From the NCBI GenBank assembly GCA_938084055.1, contig CALKDK010000009.1:96415-160414 (forward strand): a stretch of 64,000 bases of DNA. Direction: 5' to 3'. Below, piece after piece: positions 35,463 through 46,992 of the stretch. The notes beneath the pieces are model-generated. The model saw nothing but the letters and a program-made list of their open reading frames with translations, ran no database searches and had not been told where the DNA came from. The translations under genes were made by a program, and so were the position numbers. Positions within the stretch are counted from its first letter, which is position 1. Each line of letters opens with the position of its first letter. Source of the DNA: an uncultured Luminiphilus sp. (GTDB lineage: Bacteria > Pseudomonadota > Gammaproteobacteria > Pseudomonadales > Halieaceae).

Positions 35463-35888
35463 CTACTGGCTTTCTTCCGCCAGCCGCTTCTCACGCTGGG
35501 TGGCCAGGTCTTCAACCCGAGCACTGACGTGGCGCAAGCCACCATTGACCTTACAACCGACGGCCATCTCAATCAGGTTGTAATAGACATCACCATCAAC
35601 CTCGGCATTGCTGGCAAGTTCCAGGCGCTCGGCTGAGTGTATATCGCCCTTCACAGAACCATTGACCATGGCGGACGGCACATTGATAGACCCCTCAACA
35701 TGTCCCCCTTCCATGACGCGCAGCATCGACTCCTTACCATCCGCCGATGTTATAGACCCCGCGACCCGTCCCTCGATGTCAAGGTTACCGGCAAAACTAA
35801 TATCACCGGTAACCACCGCATCCGGTGCGATCAGCGTTGTTGATCCCTGCACGCTGGTCAACGGGCGACTCTCTTTACGTCCCATCAT
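35463..35888 (-). CDS. Bactofilin (polymer-forming cytoskeletal protein)
   Basis: A 141-residue bactofilin. These proteins assemble into stable filaments, often membrane-associated, that localise cell-wall or cell-shape factors. The core (about 18-115) is a right-handed beta helix with repeating strands and glycines: VVTGDISFAGNLDIEGRVAGSI, GHVEGSINVPSAMVNGSVKGDI, LASNAEVDGDVYYN. The N-terminus (PLTSVQGSTTLI) and the C-terminal tail are short and disordered, as in the family. It lies 15 bp after the DUF6776-like gene, between argC and erpA. Confidence 0.92.
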   Translation of the reverse strand: MMGRKESRPLTSVQGSTTLIAPDAVVTGDISFAGNLDIEGRVAGSITSADGKESMLRVMEGGHVEGSINVPSAMVNGSVKGDIHSAERLELASNAEVDGDVYYNLIEMAVGCKVNGGLRHVSARVEDLATQREKRLAEESQ

Positions 35889-35903
35889 TTGTGTCTCCAG
35901 TAT

Positions 35904-36614
35904 TCATGGATTCAGTGTGGTAGAGGTATACACCAAAACATCGCTCCAGTCATGGGACAGTGATACACCATCTGAACGGGGCTTCTGGAGGAGGATATCG
36001 ACTTCCAGGCGCTCCGGGGTAAATTCAGGTGGTAGGACCAGCTCACCCTCAAAGCGCTGGAAGTAACGGAAATTAATCGGCAGTGGCTCCCCTGCAAGGC
36101 GCTCGTCGAGATCGGCGAGATCAAGGACAACCGACTGTCCCAGGGCACGACCAACGAGGCGCGCCTGCAATTCACCCATGAGCCGGTCTTCAGTGGGCCT
36201 GCCTTGCTGCACAACCAATTCATAGCGCCAGCGACGGCTATCGGGGGTCGCGGAGAACCGGGGCATCCGGAGCACGATCCCACGCCGGCTATCCTCCGGC
36301 GCCATAACCTCCCGGTAGAAGGCGAGCTCCCCCTCCAGCTCTTCGATAACGCCCCGACTGTCCGCCAGTTTTCGGGTCAACTGTCTCAGCGCCTGTTGGT
36401 CGAGTTCTGAACGGGTCTCAAGCTCACTGATACGTTCGATCAGCACCGCGCTACCGTCATTCAGTGGCGCAAGGCTCACCACCCCCGACTGGTGGCCCCA
36501 ATAATAGGAACCCATCAGCGCCAGCCCCACCCCAAGGCACAGCAAACCCCCTAAGACCCAGGCCCGGGCCGGATGCTCTCGCTTAATAACCGTGCGGTGA
36601 TGATGTCGCGCCAC
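35904..36614 (-). CDS. DUF6776-like single-pass membrane protein
   Basis: A 236-residue protein with an N-terminal cytoplasmic tail, one membrane helix (ARAWVLGGLLCLGVGLALMG, about 16-37), a coiled coil (about 60-105, ISELETRSELDQQALRQL), and a C-terminal beta-rich domain. This matches the uncharacterised DUF6776 group that sits beside bactofilin genes in Gammaproteobacteria; the name is from memory of this arrangement. It lies 9 bp downstream of argC and 15 bp upstream of the bactofilin, so it may anchor or regulate the filament. Function is unproven. Confidence 0.75.
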   Translation of the reverse strand: MARHHHRTVIKREHPARAWVLGGLLCLGVGLALMGSYYWGHQSGVVSLAPLNDGSAVLIERISELETRSELDQQALRQLTRKLADSRGVIEELEGELAFYREVMAPEDSRRGIVLRMPRFSATPDSRRWRYELVVQQGRPTEDRLMGELQARLVGRALGQSVVLDLADLDERLAGEPLPINFRYFQRFEGELVLPPEFTPERLEVDILLQKPRSDGVSLSHDWSDVLVYTSTTLNP

Positions 36615-36623
36615 AGACCAGCC

Positions 36624-37655
36624 TCAGGGCGCCACAGAGATGCCGTCCAGCCCGCGCACCTCGGCCAGACCCAGCATAATATTCATCGCCTGTATCGCCT
36701 GCCCTGCGGCACCCTTACTGAGATTATCGATTGCAGCCGTCACCACAACAGTCTCCCGATTCTGGGGGCGTGTTACCCCTATTTGGCAACGGTTGGAACC
36801 ACGGACGTGACGGGTCTCAGGCAGCTGGCCCGCGGGCAGTACGTCGACAAAGGGCTCATCCCGGTAGGCGGTTTCGAACAGGTCCTGAAGGTCATCCGGC
36901 GTCGATCGCAGCTGACCAAAGAGTGTGGCAAGTATTCCGCGACTCATGGGCGCCAGGTGGGGTACAAAGGTGAGTTGCACGGGCCTAGCCGCCATCTGTC
37001 CCAACCCCTGCTCAATTTCCGGTAAGTGACGATGACCCGACACGCCGTAGGCTTTAAAGTTTTCTCCAACCTCACTCAGTAGGCCGGAAATTTTTGCCTG
37101 CCGCCCCGCACCACTGACCCCCGACGCACAACTGGCAATAAGCTGGCCAGGGTCCACACGACCCGAGGTTAACAACGGCATAAAGCCCAGCTGCACTGCG
37201 GTCGGATAGCAACCCGGACAGGCGACCAGCTGCGCGCCGGCAATGCCGTTGCGGTTGAATTCGGGCAGGCCATACTCCGCCTGTTCGCACAGCCCTGGGC
37301 TCGCGTGTGGCTCACCATACCACCGGGACCAAAGCCCTGGATCCCGGAGCCGATAGTCCGCAGAGAGATCGATGACACGGACGCCTGCATCGAGCAAATC
37401 GGGCACGCTGCGCATCGCCACGTTGTGGGGAGTGGCAAAGAACACGACATCACAGCCCCTGAGATCAGCGTCAGCCGGAGCTTCAAAGCACAGCGCCGTG
37501 TGCCCTCTCAGTGTGGGGAACAGGTCGTCGAGTCTCCGACCTGCCTCACCCCGGGAGGTCACCGTGCGGACCGATACATCGGGGTGCTGCAGCAGCAGGC
37601 GCAGTAGCTCAATACCCGTGTAACCTGTCGCTCCAACTATCCCTACACTGACCAT
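36624..37655 (-). CDS. argC: N-acetyl-gamma-glutamyl-phosphate reductase
   Basis: A 343-residue enzyme of arginine synthesis that reduces N-acetylglutamyl phosphate to the semialdehyde using NADPH. The Rossmann start [18 protein letters not shown], the catalytic Cys149 in [14 protein letters not shown], and the conserved [14 protein letters not shown] histidine region are intact. It heads the minus-strand run argC, DUF6776-like, bactofilin, erpA, and diverges from hemJ across 62 bp. Confidence 0.96.
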   Translation of the reverse strand: MVSVGIVGATGYTGIELLRLLLQHPDVSVRTVTSRGEAGRRLDDLFPTLRGHTALCFEAPADADLRGCDVVFFATPHNVAMRSVPDLLDAGVRVIDLSADYRLRDPGLWSRWYGEPHASPGLCEQAEYGLPEFNRNGIAGAQLVACPGCYPTAVQLGFMPLLTSGRVDPGQLIASCASGVSGAGRQAKISGLLSEVGENFKAYGVSGHRHLPEIEQGLGQMAARPVQLTFVPHLAPMSRGILATLFGQLRSTPDDLQDLFETAYRDEPFVDVLPAGQLPETRHVRGSNRCQIGVTRPQNRETVVVTAAIDNLSKGAAGQAIQAMNIMLGLAEVRGLDGISVAP

Positions 37656-37717
37656 GACTCCCCCTGGTTCTGCTATGGTGGCGGCTACGTTATCGCGGAT
37701 TATACGTCGAGGATGCC

Positions 37718-38137
37718 ATGCTCTGGGTTCAGGCTCTTCATGTTATTTTCATGGTGTGTTGGTTTGCAGGTATTTTTTACCTGCCGCGCATCTTTGTTTA
37801 CTACGCCCAGGCCGATGATCCGGTAACCAAGGGCACGCTGGCACTTATGGCCCGGAAGCTGTACCGATTTATCACGCCCTTCATGTTGCTGACCCTTGTT
37901 TTCGGCCTTTGGCGACTCAGCTACCAATTCGACTACTATCTGACCGCAACTTGGATGCAACTGAAACTGACGGGGGTAGCCTTGCTTATTGGCTACCATC
38001 TGCAGTGCGGCGTCTACACTGCGCGAATCAATCGAGGCGCCGACGACAAAAGCCATGTGTTCTATCGCTTCTTCAATGAAGCTCCCGTACTGGCTCTCTT
38101 CGCCATCGTGGTGCTGGTCTACCTGCGTCCTTTTTGA
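37718..38137 (+). CDS. hemJ: Protoporphyrinogen oxidase HemJ
   Basis: A 139-residue, four-helix inner-membrane protein of the HemJ/UPF0093 family. It oxidises protoporphyrinogen IX to protoporphyrin IX in organisms without HemY or HemG. His8 in the first helix ([19 protein letters not shown]) and RIFVYYAQA after it are the conserved residues known to matter for activity. [18 protein letters not shown] and the last helix ([19 protein letters not shown]) complete the fold. It directly precedes hemL and hemB, two other tetrapyrrole genes, which supports the assignment. Confidence 0.88.
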   Translation: MLWVQALHVIFMVCWFAGIFYLPRIFVYYAQADDPVTKGTLALMARKLYRFITPFMLLTLVFGLWRLSYQFDYYLTATWMQLKLTGVALLIGYHLQCGVYTARINRGADDKSHVFYRFFNEAPVLALFAIVVLVYLRPF

Positions 38138-38208
38138 TTCGGGTCTTTCTGCACAGCGCAAGCCCTGCGATACTTAACCCGGAGTCAATAACAACCAATT
38201 GAGGTGAC

Positions 38209-40504
<2,296 letters not shown>

Positions 40505-40513
40505 CCCCCTCTG

Positions 40514-41206
40514 TTGAACCTCCGGGGAACAATCGCCACGGCTGCCCTCCGAATCTGGATCGCCGGGTGGCTGCTAACGACCCAGGCGCTGATCGCCTCA
40601 GAGGCGCCCGGCAACGCGGCTGATGCGTGCGCCTGCCTGTGGCAAGGTAGTTTTTCCGAAATCGTCGATCGAGCCGATCTTATTGTGCTCGGCGAGATCA
40701 GCCAGGTGCGTGGCAATGCCGCAGACCTGGAGGTGGAGGAGGTTTTTTCCGGACCGGACTGGCACCAGAGCCTGCGCATCTGGTTTCGCACCCAGGATTA
40801 CTGCCGGCCGGACATTCGCGACTTCCCCTCGGGCAGCCGCTGGCTGCTCGCGCTGCAGCAAATTGATGCCCTACCGGAAGACGGGTTCAACCCGTCGACA
40901 CCCAATATCAGCTTTGGTCGCCGCGGGGACTGGCAACTTTCAAGTTGCGGTGGTTACTACTTGAGCGTGACCGGTAATACCGTGCAGGGCAACCTGGTTC
41001 CGGGAACACCTCGATGGGATCAGGCGCCGGACATGAATCCGGTCCTGATAGATCTGGTGCGCAGCTACCTCGCAGGTCGGGTCGATGTGGAGACCCTCAA
41101 ACGTGCCAGCGAAGAAGACCCTGAGGCCAGGGAGCTGATGCTGAAAACACGCAGCTTCCTGCGTGGCCAGGATGACTTGCTACCCGACGGGGACACCGAC
41201 CCGTGA
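40514..41206 (+). CDS. Exported protein with cysteines, possibly NTR/TIMP-like
   Basis: A 230-residue protein with a signal peptide (about 1-28; the TTG at 40514 follows hemB by 9 bp). The mature start ACACLWQGSFSEIVDRADLIVLGEISQV resembles the Cys-x-Cys opening of NTR/TIMP-like beta-barrels, and later cysteines (DYCRPDIRDF, LSSCGGYY) could pair with it. That fold call is a pattern guess. The rest is a beta-rich domain plus a short helical tail. Its place behind hemL-hemB may be chance; no heme-binding motif is evident. Confidence 0.55.
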   Translation: MNLRGTIATAALRIWIAGWLLTTQALIASEAPGNAADACACLWQGSFSEIVDRADLIVLGEISQVRGNAADLEVEEVFSGPDWHQSLRIWFRTQDYCRPDIRDFPSGSRWLLALQQIDALPEDGFNPSTPNISFGRRGDWQLSSCGGYYLSVTGNTVQGNLVPGTPRWDQAPDMNPVLIDLVRSYLAGRVDVETLKRASEEDPEARELMLKTRSFLRGQDDLLPDGDTDP

Positions 41207-41220
41207 CAAACACCTCCTGA

Positions 41221-41805
41221 TCAACGTTCCGCAGCTTCAATCAGTTCATCGATCATCATTAGGGATAAGCCCCATATTCGGTGTTCATGGTAGAGGTAAG
41301 AGTCGGACTCCACCTGCGTACCCCGCCATTCCCATTTCAGGGGGACCCGATTACCCCGATCAAGGAGAAAAGCCAGGGGGACCGATACCACGCTATCTAC
41401 CTCGTAGTTGGGTTGCAGTTGGGGCAGCTGGTCCACTGTAAACACAAAGGGCGCAACCAGCATTTCGGGCCGGTCGGCACGCCATCCGGTGTTGACGTCG
41501 CTGAGGGAGCAGATTTCATTGCCTAACAAGTCCAGGTCGAGCGCTATTTCTTCGCGGGTTTCCCGGATGGCACAGGATCTGTCATCCCGATCTTCCGGGT
41601 CACGACGTCCGCCTGGAAAGGCCATGTGTCCAGACCAGGGATCACCCGCCCGCTGCGCCCTGCGAATCATCAACAGGCAGACTTCCCCCTCCAGCTCATG
41701 GAGCACAATGGCCACGGCAGCGCGCCGGGTAGCCTTACCGTGGTTTCGAATGGGTTTATCATGACGGCGCAGGCGTTGAACAAGCTGTTTCAGGACCAGT
41801 GGCAA
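41221..41805 (-). CDS. CoA pyrophosphatase-type NUDIX hydrolase
   Basis: A NUDIX hydrolase of about 194 residues. The Nudix box is GGRRDPEDRDDRSCAIRETREEIALDL, preceded by MIRRAQRAGDPWSGHMAFPGG, which fits the NudL/CoA pyrophosphatase subfamily that cleaves CoA and its derivatives. The reading frame is open up to 41988, but those extra residues do not look like family sequence. The start was placed at TTG 41805, which has AAGGGA about 6 bp upstream; GTG 41835 is an alternative. It is convergent with the 40514 gene and divergent from the PfkB kinase. Confidence 0.82.
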   Translation of the reverse strand: MPLVLKQLVQRLRRHDKPIRNHGKATRRAAVAIVLHELEGEVCLLMIRRAQRAGDPWSGHMAFPGGRRDPEDRDDRSCAIRETREEIALDLDLLGNEICSLSDVNTGWRADRPEMLVAPFVFTVDQLPQLQPNYEVDSVVSVPLAFLLDRGNRVPLKWEWRGTQVESDSYLYHEHRIWGLSLMMIDELIEAAER

Positions 41806-42017
41806 AAATTGTCCCTTGTTTGTGGTGGGTGACACCGTCGTCCGAATGGCAAAATCAGTAACCGGCGAGGCAAAGTGGAGCAAGTGTACACGTCCCCCTG
41901 GCCCTGCGCGCCCGCAAAACCCTGATTCCCGGACATATTGAAGGTTTGCCGCGACGCCCAGACCCGCTACATCGGGTATCATAAGCATCCCAACTCATCG
42001 CCGGTAGGATCATCCCT

Positions 42018-43019
42018 TTGAAACAGTACGCCACCTACGCTATTGGCGCGGCGCTCGTCGATACCGAAATACAGGTTACTGACCACGAGCTGGCCACCAT
42101 GACGGTTGAAAAGGGTGTTATGACCCTGGTGGATGAAGCGCGTCAGGCCGAGCTGCTGAGTCACCTGACGGGCCACCTGATTCGAGCAAATCACGCATCG
42201 GGCGGCAGTGCAGGCAACAGCATGATTGCCACCGCGCTCTTTGGCGCCCCCACATTCATGAGCTGCAAAGTGGCCAACGATGCGGACGGCGATATCTACC
42301 TTGCCGATCTTGAGGCTTCAGGTGTTGGCCATAGCCTGCACGATAAGCGCGGCGCTGGCACCACGGGGAAGTGCCTGGTACTCATTACCCCCGATGCCGA
42401 GCGCAGTATGAACACGTTCCTGGGTGTCTCGGAAACCCTGTCGGTCTCCGAGGTTGACGACGACGCCATTGCGGCGTCGGCTTGGGTCTATCTCGAGGGG
42501 TATCTGGTCACCTCGCCTACCGGTCATCAAGCCGCACTCCATACGCGGCGGGTAGCCGAGGCCAATGGCGTAAAAACAGCCGTCAGCTTCTCCGACCCGG
42601 GGATGGTCATGTACTTCCGGGACAACATGGAGGCGCTGGTCGGCGACGGCGTCGACTTGGTCTTTTGCAATGAAGCAGAGGCCCTTGAGTGGGGACAAAC
42701 CGATGACTTGGAGACAGCCATGTCGGCAATGCGCGGGGTGGCCAGTAGTTTTGTCATCACGCTGGGTGCCAGAGGTGCAATCGCCTTCGACGGCGCGGAA
42801 ACCTTCGAAGTGGCGGCGCACCCTGTGGCGGCTGTCAATACCAATGGCGCTGGTGATATGTTTGCCGGTGCCTTCCTGTATGCCTTGTCCAGGGGAGAGA
42901 CCTATGGACGCGCTGCGGCGTTTGCCGCACGGGCTGCTGGGGAAGTCGTAAAATATTTTGGGCCCCGCCTGCAACCCGCCGACTATCGGGCGCTGCGACA
43001 GGAATTTTTCGGGGATTAA
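42018..43019 (+). CDS. PfkB-family sugar/nucleoside kinase (adenosine kinase-like)
   Basis: A 333-residue ribokinase-fold enzyme. The N-terminal signature is GGSAGNSMIATALFGAPTFMSCKV. The C-terminal active-site signature is AVNTNGAGDMFAGAFLYALSRG, with the catalytic Asp in GAGDMF. ADAERSMNTFLG-type residues (DAERSMNTFLGVSETL) and FCNEAEALEW are typical of the adenosine/ribokinase subgroup. The exact sugar or nucleoside cannot be chosen by eye. The TTG at 42018 starts the frame. It leads a plus-strand run to DUF2333, with the pentapeptide gene 58 bp downstream. Confidence 0.85.
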   Translation: MKQYATYAIGAALVDTEIQVTDHELATMTVEKGVMTLVDEARQAELLSHLTGHLIRANHASGGSAGNSMIATALFGAPTFMSCKVANDADGDIYLADLEASGVGHSLHDKRGAGTTGKCLVLITPDAERSMNTFLGVSETLSVSEVDDDAIAASAWVYLEGYLVTSPTGHQAALHTRRVAEANGVKTAVSFSDPGMVMYFRDNMEALVGDGVDLVFCNEAEALEWGQTDDLETAMSAMRGVASSFVITLGARGAIAFDGAETFEVAAHPVAAVNTNGAGDMFAGAFLYALSRGETYGRAAAFAARAAGEVVKYFGPRLQPADYRALRQEFFGD

Positions 43020-43077
43020 GTTGCATTACCGACAAGCGGCGTAGCACAGGGCCGACTCAAGGATGGTACAAAATACG

Positions 43078-43437
43078 ATGAGTGAACAAGACACCAAGCC
43101 GGCGATCAAGCCTGACCCGCTCTATCAGATGCTCAGGCAGGAGGACATAGACGCATTCAATGCGAACCGGGATGCCATGGATACCAGCCACCTCAGGAGT
43201 GGTGACTACCGCGGCAGGGATCTGCGCAAGCTCAACGCCCGGGGCCTCGATTTTTCCAATGCCTACTTCAGGAATGCCGACCTGTCGGGTATTGATTTTC
43301 GCGAAACCAATCTTGAGGGCGCCAGCCTGATGGATGCCAAGGTGTCGGGGGTCTACTTCCCTGAGGGACTGAACTCCGAGGAAATCCGACTTTCCCTGGA
43401 TCACGGCACCCGGCTGCGCTACGAGCACAAGGGCTGA
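43078..43437 (+). CDS. Pentapeptide-repeat protein
   Basis: A 119-residue cytoplasmic protein with a run of A(D/N)LXX-type five-residue repeats (LRSGDYRGRDLRKLNARGLDFSNAYFRNADLSGIDFRETNLEG, given here in parts: RDLRKLNARGLDFSNAYF, then RNADLSGIDFRETNLEGA). Such repeats fold as a right-handed square beta helix. Members include gyrase-protecting mimics and many of unknown role; nothing shows which this is. The ATG at 43078 was preferred to ATG 43063. It ends 7 bp before dsbD. Confidence 0.8.
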   Translation: MSEQDTKPAIKPDPLYQMLRQEDIDAFNANRDAMDTSHLRSGDYRGRDLRKLNARGLDFSNAYFRNADLSGIDFRETNLEGASLMDAKVSGVYFPEGLNSEEIRLSLDHGTRLRYEHKG

Positions 43438-43444
43438 CCGAGCC

Positions 43445-45187
43445 ATGATACAACCCCTTCTCCGCCGATTTGTCCTGGCATTCCTGCTGCTGGCCCCCTT
43501 GTTTACGCAGGGCCAGGGACTGAGTGGTCTTGTTTCTGAGTCGGCAGATTTCCTGCCTGTCGACGAGGCCTACCGGCTGGAAATCGAGGTGGTGGGGCCG
43601 CGGGAGCTCCGGTTGTACTGGCAAATTGAGGACGCTTACTACCTCTACCAACATCGCTTCAAGGTCAAGCTTGAGGATGCCAAGGGGCTCGTGGCAACAA
43701 CCTTGGAATACTCACCCGCGCTCGATAAGACAGACGAGTTCTTTGGTGATGTCCGTGTCTACTACACCTATGCAGATCTTCGACTCCTCACAGACCGCGT
43801 TTTTGGTGAAGCACGCCTGGCCGTAACTTCCCAGGGTTGTGCCGATGCCGGTTTGTGCTATCCACCCCACACCGAGTATTTCGTGGTCGATGCCTCTACC
43901 GGCGAAATTCGACCCGATACGGGGGACATAACAGGCGCCGCGGCGTCATCAGGTGCCGCTGACCGCGTCCCTGGTGGAGAGGGTACCGCGCTCTGGCTGG
44001 CACTCCTGTTTGCCTTCTTGGGAGGCATCATCCTGAACGCGATGCCCTGCGTGTTCCCAATCCTGTCGCTCAAGGTGCTGAGCTTTGCAACGGGTGACCC
44101 CAGCGCGCACCACCGTCACGCCTGGTGGTATGTGCTGGGCGTCGTAGTGAGCTTCGTGGCTGTCGCCACTGCGCTGATCACCCTGCAGGGCATGGGGTCC
44201 GCTATTGGCTGGGGATTCCAACTCCAGTCACCCGGATTTGTAATTGCCCTGGCTTACCTGTTCACAGCGATGGGGTTGTCCCTATCAGGGATGGTGCAGT
44301 TCGGCGGCGGCATGATGAATATGGGCGGCAGCCTGGCCGGACAGGGTGGTAACAAGGGTAGCTTTTTCACCGGGGTGTTGGCCGTTGTCGTGGCCAGTCC
44401 CTGTACAGCGCCCTTCATGGGCTCGGCACTGGGGTTCGCCCTGACCCAGTCAATGCCCATTGCCCTGTCAGTCTTTGTGGCGCTGGGTCTGGGTATGGCC
44501 AGTCCGATGTTACTGCTGAGCTACAGTAGCCTGGCACGCCGCGTACTGCCGCGGCCCGGCCCCTGGATGGAAACCCTGAAGGAACTGCTGGCCTTTCCCC
44601 TGTACGCGACCGCAGTTTGGTTGTTATGGGTGGCAGGTAAACAGGCCGGCGTCGATACCATGGCGACGGCACTGGCGGGTTTGGTCATGCTGGCACTTGG
44701 GCTCTGGCTGTATCGGGGCGGGATAGCCCGTCGCACGACAGCGCTCCTTTGCCTGGCCCTCGCCGTGTTCCTGGCGACCCTGCGCGGGCCTGCCGGTAAT
44801 CTTGACGCCGGGGCGAGCCGCGAGGGTACCGTCCCCTGGTCGACTTCGTCACTGGAAGGCTTGCGCGCAGAGGGTGTACCGGTATTCGTCGACGTGACAG
44901 CTGACTGGTGCATCACCTGCCTTGCCAACGAGCAGGCGGTTTTGTTCACCAAGGAAATGACCGCTGCATTTGCCGACAGGGGTGTGATCTACATGATCGC
45001 TGACTGGACACAGTACGATCCCGTCATTGGCGAGTTCGTTAGCAGTCATGGCCGTAGCGGCATTCCCCTCTACGTGATGTATCCTCCAAACGGCGGAGGT
45101 GAACCCTTCTTACTACCCCAGCTGCTGACCCGTAGTATCGTTCTCGACGCCCTCGACCGGGTAACGCCCGATGGACAGTCCCTGTGA
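43445..45187 (+). CDS. dsbD: Thiol:disulfide interchange protein DsbD
   Basis: A 580-residue inner-membrane electron carrier that passes reducing power from cytoplasmic thioredoxin to periplasmic proteins, including cytochrome c maturation partners. A signal peptide is followed by the N-terminal domain with Cys132 and Cys138 (SQGCADAGLCYPP), an eight-helix core with Cys202 (NAMPCVFPILSLKV) and Cys320 (VASPCTAPFMGSAL), and a C-terminal thioredoxin-like domain with Cys489 and Cys492 (VTADWCITCLANEQ). All three pairs are intact. It overlaps the PCu(A)C open frame, with that gene's chosen start 32 bp after its stop. Confidence 0.96.
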   Translation: MIQPLLRRFVLAFLLLAPLFTQGQGLSGLVSESADFLPVDEAYRLEIEVVGPRELRLYWQIEDAYYLYQHRFKVKLEDAKGLVATTLEYSPALDKTDEFFGDVRVYYTYADLRLLTDRVFGEARLAVTSQGCADAGLCYPPHTEYFVVDASTGEIRPDTGDITGAAASSGAADRVPGGEGTALWLALLFAFLGGIILNAMPCVFPILSLKVLSFATGDPSAHHRHAWWYVLGVVVSFVAVATALITLQGMGSAIGWGFQLQSPGFVIALAYLFTAMGLSLSGMVQFGGGMMNMGGSLAGQGGNKGSFFTGVLAVVVASPCTAPFMGSALGFALTQSMPIALSVFVALGLGMASPMLLLSYSSLARRVLPRPGPWMETLKELLAFPLYATAVWLLWVAGKQAGVDTMATALAGLVMLALGLWLYRGGIARRTTALLCLALAVFLATLRGPAGNLDAGASREGTVPWSTSSLEGLRAEGVPVFVDVTADWCITCLANEQAVLFTKEMTAAFADRGVIYMIADWTQYDPVIGEFVSSHGRSGIPLYVMYPPNGGGEPFLLPQLLTRSIVLDALDRVTPDGQSL

Positions 45188-45219
45188 GGATTCAATCACT
45201 ACTAAGGAGAACCGTTCCC

Positions 45220-45684
45220 ATGTCCTCTGTGCTGTCTAGACTTGTGCGAAAAAGTGCACCTGTTCTCATTATGGTGGCCACTGCCCAGTCCGCAACCGCG
45301 GAGCTTACCCTCGAGGGATTCTGGGTACGCGCCATGCCGCCGACACAAACCATGACCGCCGCCTACGGCCGCGTGATCAATCGGGGGGAGCAGTCGATCG
45401 CCATCACCGGGGCCAGCTCGGCGATAGCCCAGAGCACATCCCTGCATGAAAGTCGCCAAAGTGGCGACCAGGTTCGTATGTTGCCGATGGGAGAAGTCGT
45501 GCTGGAATCCGGCGATGCCCTGGAACTTACCCCTGGTGGCGCGCACCTGATGCTGATGGGGATCGAAACCATGCCTGCAATGGCTAGCCAGGTCGAGATC
45601 TGCATCCATTCGCAAGGGGCTAAATCGTGTACAGCTGCGCCTGTCCAGCGCGAGGCCGAACCCATGGAACACCAACACCACTGA
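45220..45684 (+). CDS. Periplasmic copper chaperone PCu(A)C
   Basis: A 154-residue exported protein (signal peptide SRLVRKSAPVLIMVATAQSATA). The mature domain has the PCu(A)C pattern: EGFWVRAMPPTQTMTAAYGRVIN, then LHESRQSGDQVRMLPMGEV and later HLMLMGI, which supply the conserved His/Met copper ligands. The C-terminal EPMEHQHH is an added histidine tail that may bind metal. Known members carry Cu(I) to the CuA centre of cytochrome c oxidase. The ATG at 45220 follows AAGGAG. Its placement just after dsbD fits redox control of copper delivery. Confidence 0.88.
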   Translation: MSSVLSRLVRKSAPVLIMVATAQSATAELTLEGFWVRAMPPTQTMTAAYGRVINRGEQSIAITGASSAIAQSTSLHESRQSGDQVRMLPMGEVVLESGDALELTPGGAHLMLMGIETMPAMASQVEICIHSQGAKSCTAAPVQREAEPMEHQHH

Positions 45685-45696
45685 GGGCCAACGACC

Positions 45697-46752
45697 ATGG
45701 GCGTAACAGCAAGGATCAGCGCTTTCTTCCAGCAGGCCAGGGATTCCCTGATGTTGTCGGGCCTGGACCGGCGTGTGGGTGGGCTGATCGCGGGTGCCAT
45801 GGCTCTTTCCCTGGTCGTTATGACCACATTGGCCATCTGGTGGAGTGCCGCGCCCGACGAATTTGACGTCAATGAAAATGCCCGGGCCTATGCCGGAGCG
45901 GAAGATCAGGCCGTCGTGCCCGGCACAACCACTACCGCGGCGCTGATGGGAGTTATCAATACGCTCCTCGAGAAGGACGGCGGCTACACCCACAACGATC
46001 TTTTTCCTCCCGGATTGTTCATGGATAACATGCCCAACTGGGAGTACGGTGCGCTGATTCAGTGCAGGGATCTGGCCCGGGCGCTTCGGGAGGTGCTGAG
46101 CCGCTCCCAAAGCCAGTCCCGGGAAGATGCCGACCTCACTCTCGCTGAACCTCGCATTAACTTTCAGTCTGACAGCTGGGTCCTGCCCTCCTCCGAGAGC
46201 GAATACCGCGACGCCAGCCGCTACCTCAGGGCTTATCTCGCTCGTCTGCCAAAACCGGGCTCAGAGGGTGCACAGTTCTACGCCCGGGCGGACAACCTCA
46301 GCTTCTGGCTCAGCATGATCGAAAAGCGTCTCGGCAGTCTGTCCCAACGCCTGTCTGCCAGTGTCGGGCAGCGCCGACTGAACACTGACCTGGCCGGAGA
46401 TCCCGATGCCGCGGCATCCACCACAGAGCCCATGGAGCTAGAAATACAGACCCCATGGCTGGAAATAGACGATGTCTTTTATGAGAGCCGAGGTGCCGCC
46501 TGGGCACTGATCCACTTTCTCAAGGGCGCTGAGGTCGATTTTGCCGATGTACTGGATAAAAAGAACGCCCGTGTCAGCCTCCAGCAGATCATCAGGGAAC
46601 TTGAGGCAACCCAGGCGACCGTCTGGAGCCCGATCATTCTGAACGGCTCGGGCTTTGGACTGTGGGCGAACCATTCCCTCGTCATGGCGAACTATATTTC
46701 CCGCGCCAATGCGGCGCTTATCGACCTGCGGGAGTTACTGGCCCAGGGCTAA
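45697..46752 (+). CDS. DUF2333 family membrane protein
   Basis: A 351-residue protein with a single N-terminal membrane helix (GLIAGAMALSLVVMTTLAIWW, about 28-50) and a large periplasmic part. Family landmarks are KDGGYTHNDLFPPGLFMDNMPNWEYG, FQSDSWVLPSSESEYR and ADNLSFWLSMIEKRLGSLSQRL. DUF2333 proteins are widespread in Gammaproteobacteria and uncharacterised, so no function is given. It starts 12 bp after the copper-chaperone gene. Confidence 0.88.
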   Translation: MGVTARISAFFQQARDSLMLSGLDRRVGGLIAGAMALSLVVMTTLAIWWSAAPDEFDVNENARAYAGAEDQAVVPGTTTTAALMGVINTLLEKDGGYTHNDLFPPGLFMDNMPNWEYGALIQCRDLARALREVLSRSQSQSREDADLTLAEPRINFQSDSWVLPSSESEYRDASRYLRAYLARLPKPGSEGAQFYARADNLSFWLSMIEKRLGSLSQRLSASVGQRRLNTDLAGDPDAAASTTEPMELEIQTPWLEIDDVFYESRGAAWALIHFLKGAEVDFADVLDKKNARVSLQQIIRELEATQATVWSPIILNGSGFGLWANHSLVMANYISRANAALIDLRELLAQG

Positions 46753-46904
46753 AGCCCCGGCACGACAGTCCCTCCCCAGCGCCTCCAGTAGCTGTTGGAA
46801 CGGGCGACAAAAGAGCTACCGGGCGCCGCGCTTTACCGAGAAAAGGTTGATCTCGAGCCCTGACACTCGGCACGGGGGGTAGCTGGGTTCGGCAGCCCGG
46901 ATAT

Positions 46905-46923
46905 CGCCGGTCGAAAGCCGGCG
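46905..46923. terminator. Hairpin between convergent genes, possible terminator
   Basis: A perfect 6-bp stem (CGCCGG, then a 7-base loop, then CCGGCG) in the 240-bp gap between the convergent genes ending at 46752 and 46993. No T-run follows on either strand, so its use as a rho-independent terminator is uncertain. The rest of this gap holds no gene that I can support. Confidence 0.3.
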
Positions 46924-46992
46924 GCGGCGAGCAGCGAAGGCCGTGCCTAGCAGCGGTTACACAACACCGGCGCTTAGGTAGCCTGTGGCTGG

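Noticed and set aside
46753..46992. A possible tRNA or small RNA in the structured gap
   Set aside because: A hairpin is visible, but there is no T-arm consensus, anticodon stem or cloverleaf spacing.
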